From positions 1-52,515 of the forward strand of contig JAKSRG010000021.1 in the NCBI GenBank assembly GCA_024403735.1: a DNA stretch of 52,515 nucleotides, in the 5' to 3' direction. The number at the start of each line of letters is the position of its first letter. The first letter of the stretch is position 1. The translations under genes were made by a program, and so were the position numbers. This DNA comes from Clostridia bacterium (lineage in GTDB: Bacteria > Bacillota > Clostridia > Saccharofermentanales > Saccharofermentanaceae). Of the stretch, positions 1-8,570 are shown one piece after another. Under the pieces are notes generated by a model. That model saw only the letters and a program-made list of their open reading frames with translations. It made no database searches and had not been told where the DNA came from.

Positions 1-1468
1 CCTCTGCTGATGTGAGTACACCGCCGTTAGCTGCTGTAGCTGCGATAGACTTAGCGTCCATAAGAGCAACTGCTGCGAGCTGTCCGTTACCTGGCTTAGA
101 ACCTTCTCTATTAGGGAAGTTACGTGTAGCGTGACGGATTGAAAGTGCGTTATTAGCTGGAGTATCACCAGCACCGAAGCAAGGTCCGCAGAAAGCTGTA
201 CGGATAATAGCACCAGCATCCATGAGGTCTGCGAGGTAACCCTTACGATCGAGGTCTGTAAATACAGGCTGTGAAGCTGGGTAAATAGAGAGATAGAACT
301 CACCGTTACCGATTGACTTACCCTTGATAGCGTTAGCTGCTTCAACGATTGATGAGTAAGATCCGCCTGAGCAACCACCGATAACACCCTGCTGTACCAT
401 GAGCTTGCCGTTAGAAACCTTATCAAGGAGGTGGAACTCAGCTCTGCCACCTGCAACTTCGTCAGCTGCCTTCTCTGTCTCGCGGAGGATATCCTCGAGG
501 TTCTCGTAGAGCTCGCTGATTGTGTAAGCGTTAGATGGGTGGAATGGAAGAGCGATCATTGGCTTGATCTCTGAGAGGTCAATCTCAAGACATCCATCGT
601 AATATGTAACTGCAGCTGGCTCGAGTGGCTTATAGTCGTCTGCTCTGCCGTGCATTGTGAGGTATGACTTAACATCATCGTCTGTTCTCCAGATTGATGA
701 GAGACATGTTGTCTCAGTTGTCATAACGTCGATACCAATTCTGTAGTCTGTTGTCATTGATGATACACCAGGACCAACGAACTCCATTACCTTGTTCTTT
801 ACGTAGCCGTTCTTGAAAACTTCCTTGATGATTGCGAGTGCAATATCGTGTGGACCTACGCAGAGGCTTGGCTTACCCTTGAGGTAGATAGCTACAACGC
901 CTGGATATGCAACGTCGTATGTCTGCTTCAAAAGCTGCTTTGAGAGCTCACCGCCGCCCTCACCGATAGCCATTGTACCGAGAGCACCGTAACGTGTGTG
1001 TGAGTCTGAACCGAGGATCATCTTGCCGCAGCCTGCGAACATTTCACGCATGTACTGGTGAATAACTGCGATATGAGGTGGAACATAAATACCACCGTAC
1101 TTCTTTGCTGCTGAAAGACCAAAGAGATGGTCATCATCGTTGATAGTACCACCTACTGCACAAAGTGAGTTGTGGCAGCATGTGAGAACATAAGGAAGTG
1201 GGAACTGCTCCATACCAGATGCTCTTGAAGTTTGGATGATACCAACATATGTGATATCATGTGATGCCATTGCGTCGAACTTAATCTTCAATGCATCCAT
1301 ATTATCATTTGTGTTGTGAGCCTTAAGAATACCGTATGCGATAGTACCCTTCTTTGCCTCGTCTTTGTTAGCGGCTACGCCTGAGATTGCCTGCACCTTT
1401 GCAGCTTCAGCCTCTGGAACGATTTCTGTGCCGTTAACAAGATAAACTCCTGAATCGTAAAGCTTCAT
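1..1468 (-). CDS. aconitase-family hydratase (YbhJ-like), 3' part outside window
   Basis: This is the N-terminal 489 codons of an aconitase-superfamily [4Fe-4S] dehydratase; the rest lies beyond base 1. The translation shows the family signatures GSDSHTRYG and [10 protein letters not shown]. The latter has the C-x2-C cluster ligands, and [10 protein letters not shown] precedes it. The start ATG (complement of 1466-1468) follows GGAGG with good spacing. The sequence is closer to the YbhJ-type 'hydratase' group of about 750 residues than to TCA-cycle AcnA, so the substrate is not certain and citrate/isocitrate activity should not be assumed. It diverges from ppaC across a 366-bp gap. A sigma-A-like promoter lies about 60 bp upstream. 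The family call is firm; the exact reaction is not. Confidence 0.85.
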   Translation of the reverse strand, partial: MKLYDSGVYLVNGTEIVPEAEAAKVQAISGVAANKDEAKKGTIAYGILKAHNTNDNMDALKIKFDAMASHDITYVGIIQTSRASGMEQFPLPYVLTCCHNSLCAVGGTINDDDHLFGLSAAKKYGGIYVPPHIAVIHQYMREMFAGCGKMILGSDSHTRYGALGTMAIGEGGGELSKQLLKQTYDVAYPGVVAIYLKGKPSLCVGPHDIALAIIKEVFKNGYVKNKVMEFVGPGVSSMTTDYRIGIDVMTTETTCLSSIWRTDDDVKSYLTMHGRADDYKPLEPAAVTYYDGCLEIDLSEIKPMIALPFHPSNAYTISELYENLEDILRETEKAADEVAGGRAEFHLLDKVSNGKLMVQQGVIGGCSGGSYSSIVEAANAIKGKSIGNGEFYLSIYPASQPVFTDLDRKGYLADLMDAGAIIRTAFCGPCFGAGDTPANNALSIRHATRNFPNREGSKPGNGQLAAVALMDAKSIAATAANGGVLTSAE

Positions 1469-1526
1469 TTGTTCGTCCTCCATTAACGTATATTTCCAAT
1501 TAATCAAATCACATTAATCATGTTCA

Positions 1527-1555
1527 AGTTTAGAGTATCGCGCCTAATCTATCAA
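1527..1555 (-). promoter_or_regulatory. sigma-A-type promoter for the aconitase-family gene
   Basis: On the minus strand, TTGATA (1550-1555) and TAAACT (1527-1532) are separated by 17 bp. They match 5/6 and 4/6 of the consensus hexamers. The predicted start lies about 50 nt upstream of the GGAGG ribosome binding site. The rest of the 1469-1834 divergent gap holds a weak hairpin around 1604-1640 and the GTTTTCGAG palindrome; I could not place a convincing ppaC promoter. Confidence 0.5.
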
Positions 1556-1681
1556 GCAGAAATGATGCTATTTTTGGCTCGTTTAAAGATTTTCGATTAT
1601 TTGACCTAAGAAGGGCGAGAATTAAAAAATCTTTTTAGGGTAATTGTCATTGGGGCAGATTATTGATTTGACTGGCGGAGT

Positions 1682-1704
1682 GTTTTCGAGCAGGTCTCGA
1701 AAAC
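1682..1704. repeat. GTTTTCGAG inverted pair (dispersed motif, hairpin form)
   Basis: Two copies of the dispersed 9-mer face each other: GTTTTCGAG, 5-nt loop, CTCGAAAAC, a perfect 9-bp stem. It lies between the divergent aconitase-family and ppaC genes, preceded by GGCGGAGT. The same GGCGGAGTGTTTTCGAG string recurs at 36250. There is no T-tract, so it is not an obvious intrinsic terminator. Confidence 0.7.
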
Positions 1705-1834
1705 GGTCTATGTGTGCATCTTGAATACACGAAACAATCAAAAATCGTAATATTTATAGCGATTTCGCATTTGAAGTTGCGCCCTTTTGACTGTAAAATG
1801 CGTGTGTAAAGAAAAATATAGAGGTATAAGGCTG

Positions 1835-3466
1835 ATGGATAATAATAACAGCAAGATTTACGTTATCGGACACAGAAACCCAGACACAGATTCTGTAGTC
1901 TCAGCTATGGCTTACGCGGCGCTCAGAAACGCTGTCGGTGACAGAGAATTCGAGGCAGGTCGTATCGACCATTGTAGCGACGAGACAAAGCGTCTTCTCG
2001 AGTTTTTTGGACTTCAGGCGCCAACAAGAATTAAGGACGTACGAACACAGGTTAAGGACCTCGACTTCGATACACCTCCTACACTCGAACCAACAGTTAC
2101 ACTCGACCACGCATGGAAAGTGCTCGAGGAGAACGGCATCTCAAGCATGCCAGTTGTTAACAGAGACGGCACACTCTATGGCCAGCTATCTGCTCACGAC
2201 ATCGCAACATTCGACATCGGAACTATCCACAACCCAATCGCAGAGAACCTTCCAATCTTCAATCTCCTCGGTGTTATCGAGGGCCGTATCGTCTATGACG
2301 GCGCAGACATGAAGACTTCTCTATCAGGCGAAGTTATCATCGCTACACCTACTGGCGACGAGTCAACTCGAGTATTCAACGGCAATTCAATCGTCCTCTG
2401 CGGCAGCCAGCCAGAAGTTATCCGCGCAGCCTTCGAAGCAGAAGTTAGCGCAATCATCCTCTGTGCATCAGGCTCAGTAGACGAGATCATCAAGGACTAC
2501 CCAAATAGCAAGACATGCGTTATCTACTCACCACTCGATGCAGCACGTATCGCTCGTCTCCTCTTCCTCTCAACACCAATCGAGCGTACATGTTCCAAGG
2601 AGGACATTGTATGCTTCTCAACTAACGACTACGTTGACGATGTACGAGAGAAAGTGTTGAAAAGCAGATTTAGATGCTACCCAATCTTGGATGAGAACAT
2701 GAAGGTCGTAGGAACACTTTCTAGATATCACCTCCTCCGTCCTAGAAGAAAGCGCATCGTCCTCGTTGACCACAACGAAGCAGCACAGGCAGTACCTGGC
2801 TTCGAGCAGGCTGAACTCGTTGCAATCATCGACCACCACCGCCTCGCAGACATCGAGACAGGTCTTCCAATCTACGTTCGTAACGAACCAGTAGGAAGCA
2901 CAACAACAATCGTAGCAGAAATGTACCAGGAGCGCGGCGTATCACCAGCACCTAAGATGGCAGGCCTCATGATCGGCGCTATCTTGTCTGACACAGTTAT
3001 GTTCAAGTCACCTACATGTACAAAGCGCGACATCGAACTCGCTGAGCGCCTCTCACGCATCGCAGGTGTATCAATCGAAGAAGTTGGTAAAGTCCTCTTC
3101 GACTCCAACAGTCAGGAAAACAAGTCTTGCGAGCAGCTCCTCTCAGGCGACTTCAAGGAATTCCACATCGCAGGCCAGCGCCTCGGTGTTGCTCAGATTA
3201 CTTGTGTCGACTCAGAACGTTTCATCTCACGTAAGGAAGAGTTCCTCGAGACAATGAGTATCCTCAAAAAGAAGAACTCATACGACATCGTCATCCTCAT
3301 GCTCACAGACGTACTCATCGAAGGTTCAGAGCTCATCTTCCTCGGCAACGAAGACACAATCCGCTACGCCTTCAACGTGGAGCCAAAAGACAATCAGGTC
3401 TTCCTCCCAGGCGTTATGTCTCGTAAGAAGCAGATCATCCCAATGCTCACAGCTTTGTGGGGTTAA
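1835..3466 (+). CDS. ppaC: manganese-dependent inorganic pyrophosphatase with CBS/DRTGG regulatory insert
   Basis: Family II (DHH) pyrophosphatase: hydrolyses PPi to phosphate in the cytoplasm, pulling biosynthetic reactions forward. The N-terminal GHRNPDTDS (residues 12-20), VDHNE (311-315), IDHH (332-335) and C-terminal SRKKQ (529-533) are the metal and substrate motifs. Between residues about 74 and 305 lies the regulatory insert: CBS, a DRTGG-like segment, then CBS. In this subfamily the insert gives adenine-nucleotide control (AMP/ADP inhibition, ATP or ApnA activation). At 543 residues the length fits CBS-DRTGG PPases rather than the 310-residue short form. The ATG at 1835 follows AGAGG; an upstream in-frame TTG at 1787 lacks a ribosome binding site and was rejected. 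It is monocistronic with its own terminator. Confidence 0.95.
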   Translation: MDNNNSKIYVIGHRNPDTDSVVSAMAYAALRNAVGDREFEAGRIDHCSDETKRLLEFFGLQAPTRIKDVRTQVKDLDFDTPPTLEPTVTLDHAWKVLEENGISSMPVVNRDGTLYGQLSAHDIATFDIGTIHNPIAENLPIFNLLGVIEGRIVYDGADMKTSLSGEVIIATPTGDESTRVFNGNSIVLCGSQPEVIRAAFEAEVSAIILCASGSVDEIIKDYPNSKTCVIYSPLDAARIARLLFLSTPIERTCSKEDIVCFSTNDYVDDVREKVLKSRFRCYPILDENMKVVGTLSRYHLLRPRRKRIVLVDHNEAAQAVPGFEQAELVAIIDHHRLADIETGLPIYVRNEPVGSTTTIVAEMYQERGVSPAPKMAGLMIGAILSDTVMFKSPTCTKRDIELAERLSRIAGVSIEEVGKVLFDSNSQENKSCEQLLSGDFKEFHIAGQRLGVAQITCVDSERFISRKEEFLETMSILKKKNSYDIVILMLTDVLIEGSELIFLGNEDTIRYAFNVEPKDNQVFLPGVMSRKKQIIPMLTALWG

Positions 3467-3537
3467 TGTTTCGGTTGGGTGCTTATTTGGCGAACCCAGT
3501 TCAGATATTAGATTTAAATTTAGATTTAGTTTTAAGG

Positions 3538-3561
3538 CCAGTCCTTCGGGGCTGGTTTTTT
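3538..3561 (+). terminator. intrinsic terminator of ppaC
   Basis: A 7-bp stem (one G-U pair) closes a TTCG tetraloop at 3545-3548, followed directly by six T. It lies about 70 bp after the ppaC stop. Confidence 0.9.
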
Positions 3562-3600
3562 GTTTGGGAATTTCAGTTTTGGATGGGGTTTGCAGTGCGT

Positions 3601-3906
3601 CAGCAAGAGTAATTGCAAGAGTAACGCCTCTGACTCTTGCTGTTACTCTTGATATCCCTAGATTTCATGCTCAAAACCACCTTCAGCAAGAGTAATTGCA
3701 AGACTAACGCTTCTGACTCTTGCTGTTACTCTTGATATCCCTAGGGTTCATGCTCAAAACCACCTTCAGCAAGAGTAATTGCAAGACTAATGCTTCTGAC
3801 TCTTGCTGTTACTCTTGATATCCCTAGATTTCATGCTCAAAACCACCTTCAGCAAGAGTAATTGCAAGACTAACGCTTCTGACTCTTGCTGTTACTCTTG
3901 ATATCT
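3601..3906. repeat. 83-bp tandem repeat, 3.7 copies, each with inverted arms
   Basis: Copies start at 3601, 3684, 3767 and 3850, exactly 83 bp apart and nearly identical; the last stops after 57 bp. Each unit opens with CAGCAAGAGTAA, a second similar arm (CAAGACTAA, or CAAGAGTAA in copy 1), then ACTCTTGCTG and TTACTCTTG. The unit can therefore fold into a stem of at least 10 bp in alternative registers. The remaining 30 bp or so form a conserved spacer. There is no open frame with a ribosome binding site and no promoter. It lies just after the ppaC terminator, in a 665-bp gene-free gap. Confidence 0.95.
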
Positions 3907-3940
3907 GCGGTTGTGGTCAAAAAAGTCTAACTAAATATCC

Positions 3941-4060
3941 CACCAACTCTACCGACTCGTACACTTATTCTGAATATTGACCGTTTTGATGCCTTCAGGT
4001 ACCGAAATTCAGAGTAAACGTAGCACTAACTTCACCTACTCGTACACTTTTACTGAACGC
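3941..4060. repeat. degenerate 83-bp tandem pair next to the main array
   Basis: The segment from 3941 (CACCAACTCTACCG...) recurs at 4024 (CACTAACTTCACCT...), exactly 83 bp later. About 28 of the first 35 bases match, including ACTCGTACACTT. The sequence is unrelated by eye to the array at 3601-3906, yet the period is the same. Unit one also contains TTATTCTGAAT facing ATTCAGAGTAA, again an inverted pair of arms. A GTATTTTCGAG variant of the dispersed motif follows at 4062-4071. Confidence 0.7.
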
Positions 4061-4075
4061 GTATTTTCGAGACTC

Positions 4076-4102
4076 AAAAAGGGCGGATCAAAATATCCGC
4101 CC
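4076..4102 (-). terminator. intrinsic terminator of the GH43 gene
   Basis: A perfect 8-bp GC-rich stem (GGGCGGAT / ATCCGCCC) with a 6-nt loop, followed on the minus strand by TTTTT. It lies 30 bp after the GH43 stop codon. Confidence 0.9.
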
Positions 4103-4131
4103 CTCTGATAAATCAAAATCACTAATCAACC

Positions 4132-5553
4132 TCAGTGCGCCAATGTGAAACTCATAAAGTCTACCGCGCCTTCACCTTCATATGTGAAGTAAAGTGGGTG
4201 CTTACCACTAAGTGCGCTCATCTCACCTTCAAATGAAGTCCAAGCTTCAGATGGAGCCACGTTAATAGTTGCTACAACGTTACCGCCACGCTCATCACGA
4301 ACAACCATCTTGCCTGTGCCAGTACCACGAACCTGAACACTAATTTTACGAGCACCTGTCTCGCCGCCAAAATCAAAATATCTGTAACCAGCAGTTGCAC
4401 CATCACGCATGTTGTTGATGTACTGGTTAGGATCGCACTCGCGGTCTTCGCCTTCCTGAGTGAACGCTGGGTGATTGCAATCCTGCTGTTCAGCAAGACT
4501 CTCAGTTGTGCCGTTCTTGCTATAGAGATGGCAAGCAATTCGCGCTTCGTATGTTCCCTCGTCCTTGAGTGGTCCACCATTAAGACCACAAGATGTAACT
4601 TCTGCCTGGTGGAATGCCTCACCATCGAAGTAAATCTCCTCTGCGCAAGCCTGACGTGAGAAGAAGTGTCTGTTAGTCTGGCGGTGATAGAAAACATACC
4701 ACTTGCCATTTACGAATGCGACACTACCGTGAGTGTTGCCGCGATAGTTGAGTGCTTCTTTATTGCCGTTAGCACCAATATCAGAGTTACTAACAAGAAC
4801 ACCACCGTAACGATACTCGCCAAGTGGAGTATCAGCGACTGCCCAGCAAAGCTCGTGCATCCATGTTGAGCTGTAGATAAAGTAGTACTTGCCGTTGATT
4901 TTACGAACTGAACTAGCCTCAAAGAATGGGTGCTCAGCGTATTCAGTGCCAGGAGCAGCAGTGATTATTGGAAGGTTCTCAACTGGTGCACTCTTGAGTG
5001 TGAGCATATCGCGCTCAAGTTCCATTTTCTGGCTATTCTTATCGAGGTTTGGCATATCAGCGTAACGTGGACTGTTACCTGAGAAAAGATAGATGCGCTC
5101 ATCATCATCTATAAAAATACCTGGGTCAAACTGACGAGTGTCATTCTCTGTTCCGAGCACACGTCCATCTGGCCAACGAACAAAGCCTAGGAATTCGTAT
5201 TCACCTGCAGGAGTGTCGCACACTGCAACACCGATCTCCTTAAGGAAGTCCAAGCAGTAATAAAGGTAGTATTTGCCATCGAGACCCTGGCACACGTCTG
5301 GTGCCCAAAGTGCATGTGAACCATCAGCGTTACGTGGGTCCTGTGTTTTCTTGAAGATCACACCCTCATAGCGCCAGTCGGACAAATCGTCCTCTGGTGC
5401 AGACCAGCACACATAGTCGTTCTGGCAATACACTTCGCCATTGAACTTATCGTGGCTACCGTAGATATAAAGTCTACCGTTAAATACTCGTGGCTCACCA
5501 TCGGGGATATACTCGTAACTTGGAAGATATGGATTAAATACCTGTTTCTTCAT
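4132..5553 (-). CDS. glycoside hydrolase family 43 with C-terminal CBM6-like domain
   Basis: Five-bladed propeller glycosidase of the arabinofuranosidase/xylosidase type, 473 residues. The GH43 catalytic triad is visible: the general-base Asp near D18 (YIPDGEPR), D86 in LWAPD as pKa modulator, and E212 in EHPFFEAS as general acid. The typical FDPGIFIDDD string lies near 142-151. The last 100 residues or so resemble a CBM6-type beta-sandwich. There is no signal peptide, so it should act in the cytoplasm on imported oligosaccharides. The start was moved to the ATG at 5553 because GAAGGAGTC lies 9 nt upstream; the upstream in-frame ATG at 5577 lacks a site. It is monocistronic with its own terminator. 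Linkage specificity cannot be read from sequence. Confidence 0.88.
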   Translation of the reverse strand: MKKQVFNPYLPSYEYIPDGEPRVFNGRLYIYGSHDKFNGEVYCQNDYVCWSAPEDDLSDWRYEGVIFKKTQDPRNADGSHALWAPDVCQGLDGKYYLYYCLDFLKEIGVAVCDTPAGEYEFLGFVRWPDGRVLGTENDTRQFDPGIFIDDDERIYLFSGNSPRYADMPNLDKNSQKMELERDMLTLKSAPVENLPIITAAPGTEYAEHPFFEASSVRKINGKYYFIYSSTWMHELCWAVADTPLGEYRYGGVLVSNSDIGANGNKEALNYRGNTHGSVAFVNGKWYVFYHRQTNRHFFSRQACAEEIYFDGEAFHQAEVTSCGLNGGPLKDEGTYEARIACHLYSKNGTTESLAEQQDCNHPAFTQEGEDRECDPNQYINNMRDGATAGYRYFDFGGETGARKISVQVRGTGTGKMVVRDERGGNVVATINVAPSEAWTSFEGEMSALSGKHPLYFTYEGEGAVDFMSFTLAH

Positions 5554-5617
5554 ATGCTTTGACTCCTTCGAAAACATTCTTTACACCCAATTATCACACT
5601 ATTCCCCAAACAAAAAC

Positions 5618-5650
5618 AGAGGCCGACCACACCAAAGATCGACCTCTTTT
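5618..5650. terminator. bidirectional hairpin terminator
   Basis: A 9-bp stem with one mismatch (AGAGGCCGA / TCGACCTCT), followed by TTTT on the plus strand and GTTTTTG on the minus strand. It serves the minus-strand membrane protein gene ending at 5751. Confidence 0.8.
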
Positions 5651-5673
5651 GAGAATTCATTATTTTTATGTCA

Positions 5674-5756
5674 CAACCATCGCCAAACTTAATCACAGCC
5701 TAGTCGGTATGCCGTCAAACAAGCGCATACTCATTCAACCATTGCCAAACTTAATC
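5674..5756. repeat. 21-bp direct repeat duplicating a gene 3' end
   Basis: CAACCATCGCCAAACTTAATC (5674-5694) recurs with one change at 5736-5756, 62 bp away. The second copy contains the stop codon of the membrane protein gene. The flanking TAGTC-GTAT similarity suggests a decayed duplication of the gene's last 60 bp or so. Confidence 0.6.
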
Positions 5757-6347
5757 GTCGTAGTCTGTATCATCGAGGTCGGTGTCGTAATCTTCCTCTT
5801 CCAAAGTCTCAAGAAACGCATCAAGTTTTGCCTGATTGATTAAAGCCATATCATATAGCCAGCTGCCCAAGCATGAGAAAGCAACTATCGAGATAACTTC
5901 CATCAAAATCTCTATAGTGAACATGTGGTGCTTCATGATATAGAAATTGGCGAGTGCATAAATCAGATTGTTGCTCATAATTGCTGGAATCATCATGCAT
6001 GCAACAACATAAAAGAAGCGAATATTGATAGCGGCTATTTTGCAATTGCACATCAACACGAACAACAAGCCAAACGCAGTAAATTCTACATCATCTAGTG
6101 ATAATTCAGGAAACTTATTCGCGATTATGAGAAGCAAGAGGCTGAGCGACATGAGCACTAAACCATTTGAACTCTTACCTACGAACACGATACCAATAAA
6201 CACTGCGCCAACTACGAAGAACATCACGGTACTCAAATTATTGAGCGCGTTGTTTTCAAAAGCGTTAAAAAGATTATATAAATAGTGAACGGACAGAAGT
6301 ATAGCCGAGATAATTGATGCAACTCTTGTTCCTTTACGTTCTAGCAT
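5751..6347 (-). CDS. small multi-pass membrane protein, unknown function
   Basis: A 198-residue protein I do not recognise. About five hydrophobic segments are visible (for example ASIISAILLSVHYLY, TVMFFVVGAVFIGIVFVG, GLVLMSLSLLLLIIA, FFYVVACMMIPAIM). They are followed by a strongly acidic C-terminal tail rich in Asp, Glu and Tyr (EEEDYDTDLDDTDYDD). The start is the ATG at 6347, with GGAGG six nt upstream. A longer reading from 6374 would place that ribosome binding site inside the gene. It is flanked by hairpin terminators, so it is probably monocistronic. The acidic tail is probably cytoplasmic. The neighbours (purine salvage, GH43) give no clear hint of its role. Confidence 0.7.
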   Translation of the reverse strand: MLERKGTRVASIISAILLSVHYLYNLFNAFENNALNNLSTVMFFVVGAVFIGIVFVGKSSNGLVLMSLSLLLLIIANKFPELSLDDVEFTAFGLLFVLMCNCKIAAINIRFFYVVACMMIPAIMSNNLIYALANFYIMKHHMFTIEILMEVISIVAFSCLGSWLYDMALINQAKLDAFLETLEEEDYDTDLDDTDYDD

Positions 6348-6380
6348 AGTTTCCCTCCAAGTATTTTTGTACATATAACA

Positions 6381-6410
6381 AGACCCCGCTACTTTTTCGT
6401 AACGAGGTCT
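6381..6410 (-). terminator. hairpin after pbuX, weak terminator
   Basis: An interrupted stem (AGACCCCG ... CGAGGTCT with inner TAC/GTA) lies 28 bp after the pbuX stop. The minus-strand sequence after it is only TTGTT, so termination is likely but weak. Confidence 0.5.
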
Positions 6411-6437
6411 AGAGAAAACTATTTTATCTTAAAAATA

Positions 6438-7829
6438 TTACTTCTTATCAGCTTCCATATTCTTTGGGAGAACGAGGTTCAAGATGATTGAAGTGATGAA
6501 TACTACTGCTACACAGTTCTCAGCGAATACTGTTTTAACCATACTTGGGAAGATATTGAACATATCAGGGCACTGTGTAAAACCAAGGCCGATACTGAGT
6601 GAGAGCGCTGCGATTACGATATTGCGCTGTGTGAAACCACACTTACTGATCATCTGGAGACCACTAACAACAATAGTACCAAACATCATGATTGTACAGC
6701 CACCGAGAACAGCATCTGGAAGTGTCGCGAGGAATGCACCAATTGCTGGGAAGAAACCAGCCAAAATCATGATAATCGCACCAGAAGCAATTGCGTAGCG
6801 GTTAACTACTTTAGTCATGGCAACGAGGCCTACGTTCTGGCTGAATGAAGTGATTGGAAGACATCCAAATACTGATGAGAGTGAACTTACAAAACCATCG
6901 CACGCGATTGATCCTGAAGTCTCCTTTTCTGTAACGTCTCTTCCAAGGCCAGAAGATGCGAGCGCTGATGTATCACCGATTGTCTCAGTTGCTGATACGA
7001 GGAAGATAAGCGTGAACGCAATAATTGCATCTGCGTGGAATTCCATCTTGAATGGGATCAAGTGTGGAAGTGTGATTATTGAAATATCCTTGAATGCTGA
7101 GAAATCAACAACGCCCATAAAGAGAGCCAAGATATAACCAACTACTAATCCAAAGAGTACTGAGAGCTGCTTCAAAAAGCCCTTCGCAAAGATGTTAAAG
7201 AGGAGACAACATAGAAGTGTCACTACACCTAAGATCCAGTTTTTAGCTGAACCATATGTTGGTGAACCCTGGCCACCAGCGAAAGAGTTAGCACCTACTG
7301 ATAGGAGTGAAAAACCAATTGCTGTAACTACAGTTGCAGAAACAATTGGAGCTACGATCTTAATCCAGTACTTGGCGAACAAGCCCAGGACACCTTCAAT
7401 CAATCCACCAACGAGGACCGCGCCCATGATAGCGCCGTAGCCGTACTGACCGCCGATAACACAAGCGATTGATACGAATGTAAAGCTGATACCCATAACG
7501 ATTGGGAGCTTAGAACCAATTCTCCATAGTGGGAAAAGCTGGATGAGTGTACCAATACCAGCGATAATCATGGCTGCCTGGATGATCATTGCCGAATTAG
7601 CTGGATCAAGGCCACAAGCGCCTGCTACGATGATGATTGGTGTGATATTTGCAACGAACATCGCGAGGATGTGCTGAAGTCCAAATGGAATAGCCTTGAG
7701 CGGATTCATCTTGGCGTCGAGACTATAAATAGCGTCACCTGAAGATGCTACGCTTACGGATGCAGAGCTAGCCTTTGCACTAACATTTGCACTGGAGTTT
7801 TTACGAGATTTAGTCTTAGACTTACCCAT
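6438..7829 (-). CDS. pbuX: xanthine permease, NCS2 family
   Basis: Nucleobase:cation symporter-2 protein of 463 residues with about 12-14 membrane segments. The N-terminal 35 residues are unusually rich in Ser, Ala and Lys and cytoplasmic in character. Family landmarks include PLKAIPFGLQHILAMF, FVSATETIGDTSALASSGLG and the conserved QNVGLVAMT. It imports xanthine (or related oxopurines) for the phosphoribosyltransferase encoded just upstream; the gap is 12 bp and its AAGGAGG overlaps the xpt stop codon. The ATG at 7829 lies seven nt from that site. A TTG at 7835 is in frame but too close. The xpt-pbuX order matches the classic purine-salvage operon. Substrate choice within NCS2 (xanthine or urate) is inferred from context. 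Confidence 0.88.
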   Translation of the reverse strand: MGKSKTKSRKNSSANVSAKASSASVSVASSGDAIYSLDAKMNPLKAIPFGLQHILAMFVANITPIIIVAGACGLDPANSAMIIQAAMIIAGIGTLIQLFPLWRIGSKLPIVMGISFTFVSIACVIGGQYGYGAIMGAVLVGGLIEGVLGLFAKYWIKIVAPIVSATVVTAIGFSLLSVGANSFAGGQGSPTYGSAKNWILGVVTLLCCLLFNIFAKGFLKQLSVLFGLVVGYILALFMGVVDFSAFKDISIITLPHLIPFKMEFHADAIIAFTLIFLVSATETIGDTSALASSGLGRDVTEKETSGSIACDGFVSSLSSVFGCLPITSFSQNVGLVAMTKVVNRYAIASGAIIMILAGFFPAIGAFLATLPDAVLGGCTIMMFGTIVVSGLQMISKCGFTQRNIVIAALSLSIGLGFTQCPDMFNIFPSMVKTVFAENCVAVVFITSIILNLVLPKNMEADKK

Positions 7830-7841
7830 GATCAAACCTCC

Positions 7842-8423
7842 TTACTGCTTTCTGAAAACAATCTCGCCAGTAGAAGCGTCCATCGAATCAACGATTGCGA
7901 GAGACTCGAGCTGATAGCCGAGATTGCGGATTACCTGGCCACCAACCTGGAAGCCCTTCTCGATAGCGATGCCGATACCTTCAACAGTACCGCCTGCCTG
8001 ATTAACGATTGAAATAAGACCCTGGAGGGCGCATCCATTAGCCAAAAAGTCGTCGATGATGAGGACATGGTCGTCCTTGCCCAAATACTTCTTGGAAACA
8101 ATTACCTGATTTTTGCACTTGTGAGTAAATGACTCAACGTCTGCAACATACATATCGCCGTCGACGTTGATGCTCTTTGACTTCTTCGCGAAAACTACCG
8201 GAACATTGAAAACGAGTGCTACGACGCACGCGATACCGATACCTGAAGCCTCGATTGTGAGAATCTTGTTGATTTCTTTGCCAGCGAAACGGCGCTTGAA
8301 CTCCTCGCCCATCTCTCTAAAAAGCTCAACATCCATCTGATGATTAAGGAAGCTATCAACCTTAAGGACATTGCCTTCCTTCACAATTCCGTCCTTAACA
8401 ATTCTTTCCTCTAAGAAATTCAC
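7842..8423 (-). CDS. xpt: xanthine phosphoribosyltransferase
   Basis: Type I PRTase of 193 residues, the usual Xpt length, converting xanthine and PRPP to XMP in the cytoplasm. The PRPP-binding loop is [13 protein letters not shown], and the family's N-terminal [12 protein letters not shown] and [10 protein letters not shown] segments are intact. The start is a GTG (complement of 8421-8423) with GGAGGG seven nt upstream. It is first of two genes with pbuX. A TATAAT lies about 56 bp upstream. Unlike the Bacillus operon, no purine riboswitch core is recognisable in the short leader. Confidence 0.93.
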   Translation of the reverse strand: MNFLEERIVKDGIVKEGNVLKVDSFLNHQMDVELFREMGEEFKRRFAGKEINKILTIEASGIGIACVVALVFNVPVVFAKKSKSINVDGDMYVADVESFTHKCKNQVIVSKKYLGKDDHVLIIDDFLANGCALQGLISIVNQAGGTVEGIGIAIEKGFQVGGQVIRNLGYQLESLAIVDSMDASTGEIVFRKQ

Positions 8424-8442
8424 TTGTGAACCCTCCTGTTAA

Positions 8443-8484
8443 GTGTTACTCATTTAACACCTTTTGGCGCATAGGTTCATTATA
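8443..8484 (-). promoter_or_regulatory. putative xpt promoter and leader inverted repeat
   Basis: The minus strand has a perfect -10 TATAAT (8479-8484) but no good -35 at 17 bp. Downstream, the leader contains GTGTTA facing TAACAC (8443-8460), a 6-bp hairpin just ahead of the ribosome binding site that could be an operator or a leader structure. Confidence 0.4.
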
Positions 8485-8495
8485 CTACCGGACAT

Positions 8496-8564
8496 GCTCG
8501 AAAACGAGATGCAGCTACTTTAAATATTGAGAAAAATGCTCTGGGTGGCAGGGTGTTTTCGAGA
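8496..8564. repeat. inverted pair of the GTTTTCGAG motif between NUDIX gene and xpt
   Basis: CTCGAAAAC at 8497-8505 faces GTTTTCGAG at 8555-8563, the latter in the longer context TGTTTTCGAGATGGTC. The right-hand copy begins 7 bp after the NUDIX stop codon, and the left-hand copy lies in the xpt promoter region. Confidence 0.65.
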
Positions 8565-8570
8565 TGGTCG

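Noticed and set aside
1600..1640. Terminator-like hairpin in the divergent gap
   Set aside because: CCTAAGAAG/CTTTTTAGG pairing is weak and neither flanking gene points into it.
3601..3906. CRISPR-like regular repeats
   Set aside because: The whole 83-bp unit repeats without variable spacers, and no cas gene is near. The same holds for the 93-bp and 72-bp arrays.
8424..8570. Purine riboswitch upstream of xpt
   Set aside because: The conserved core loops are absent in the short leader on the minus strand.
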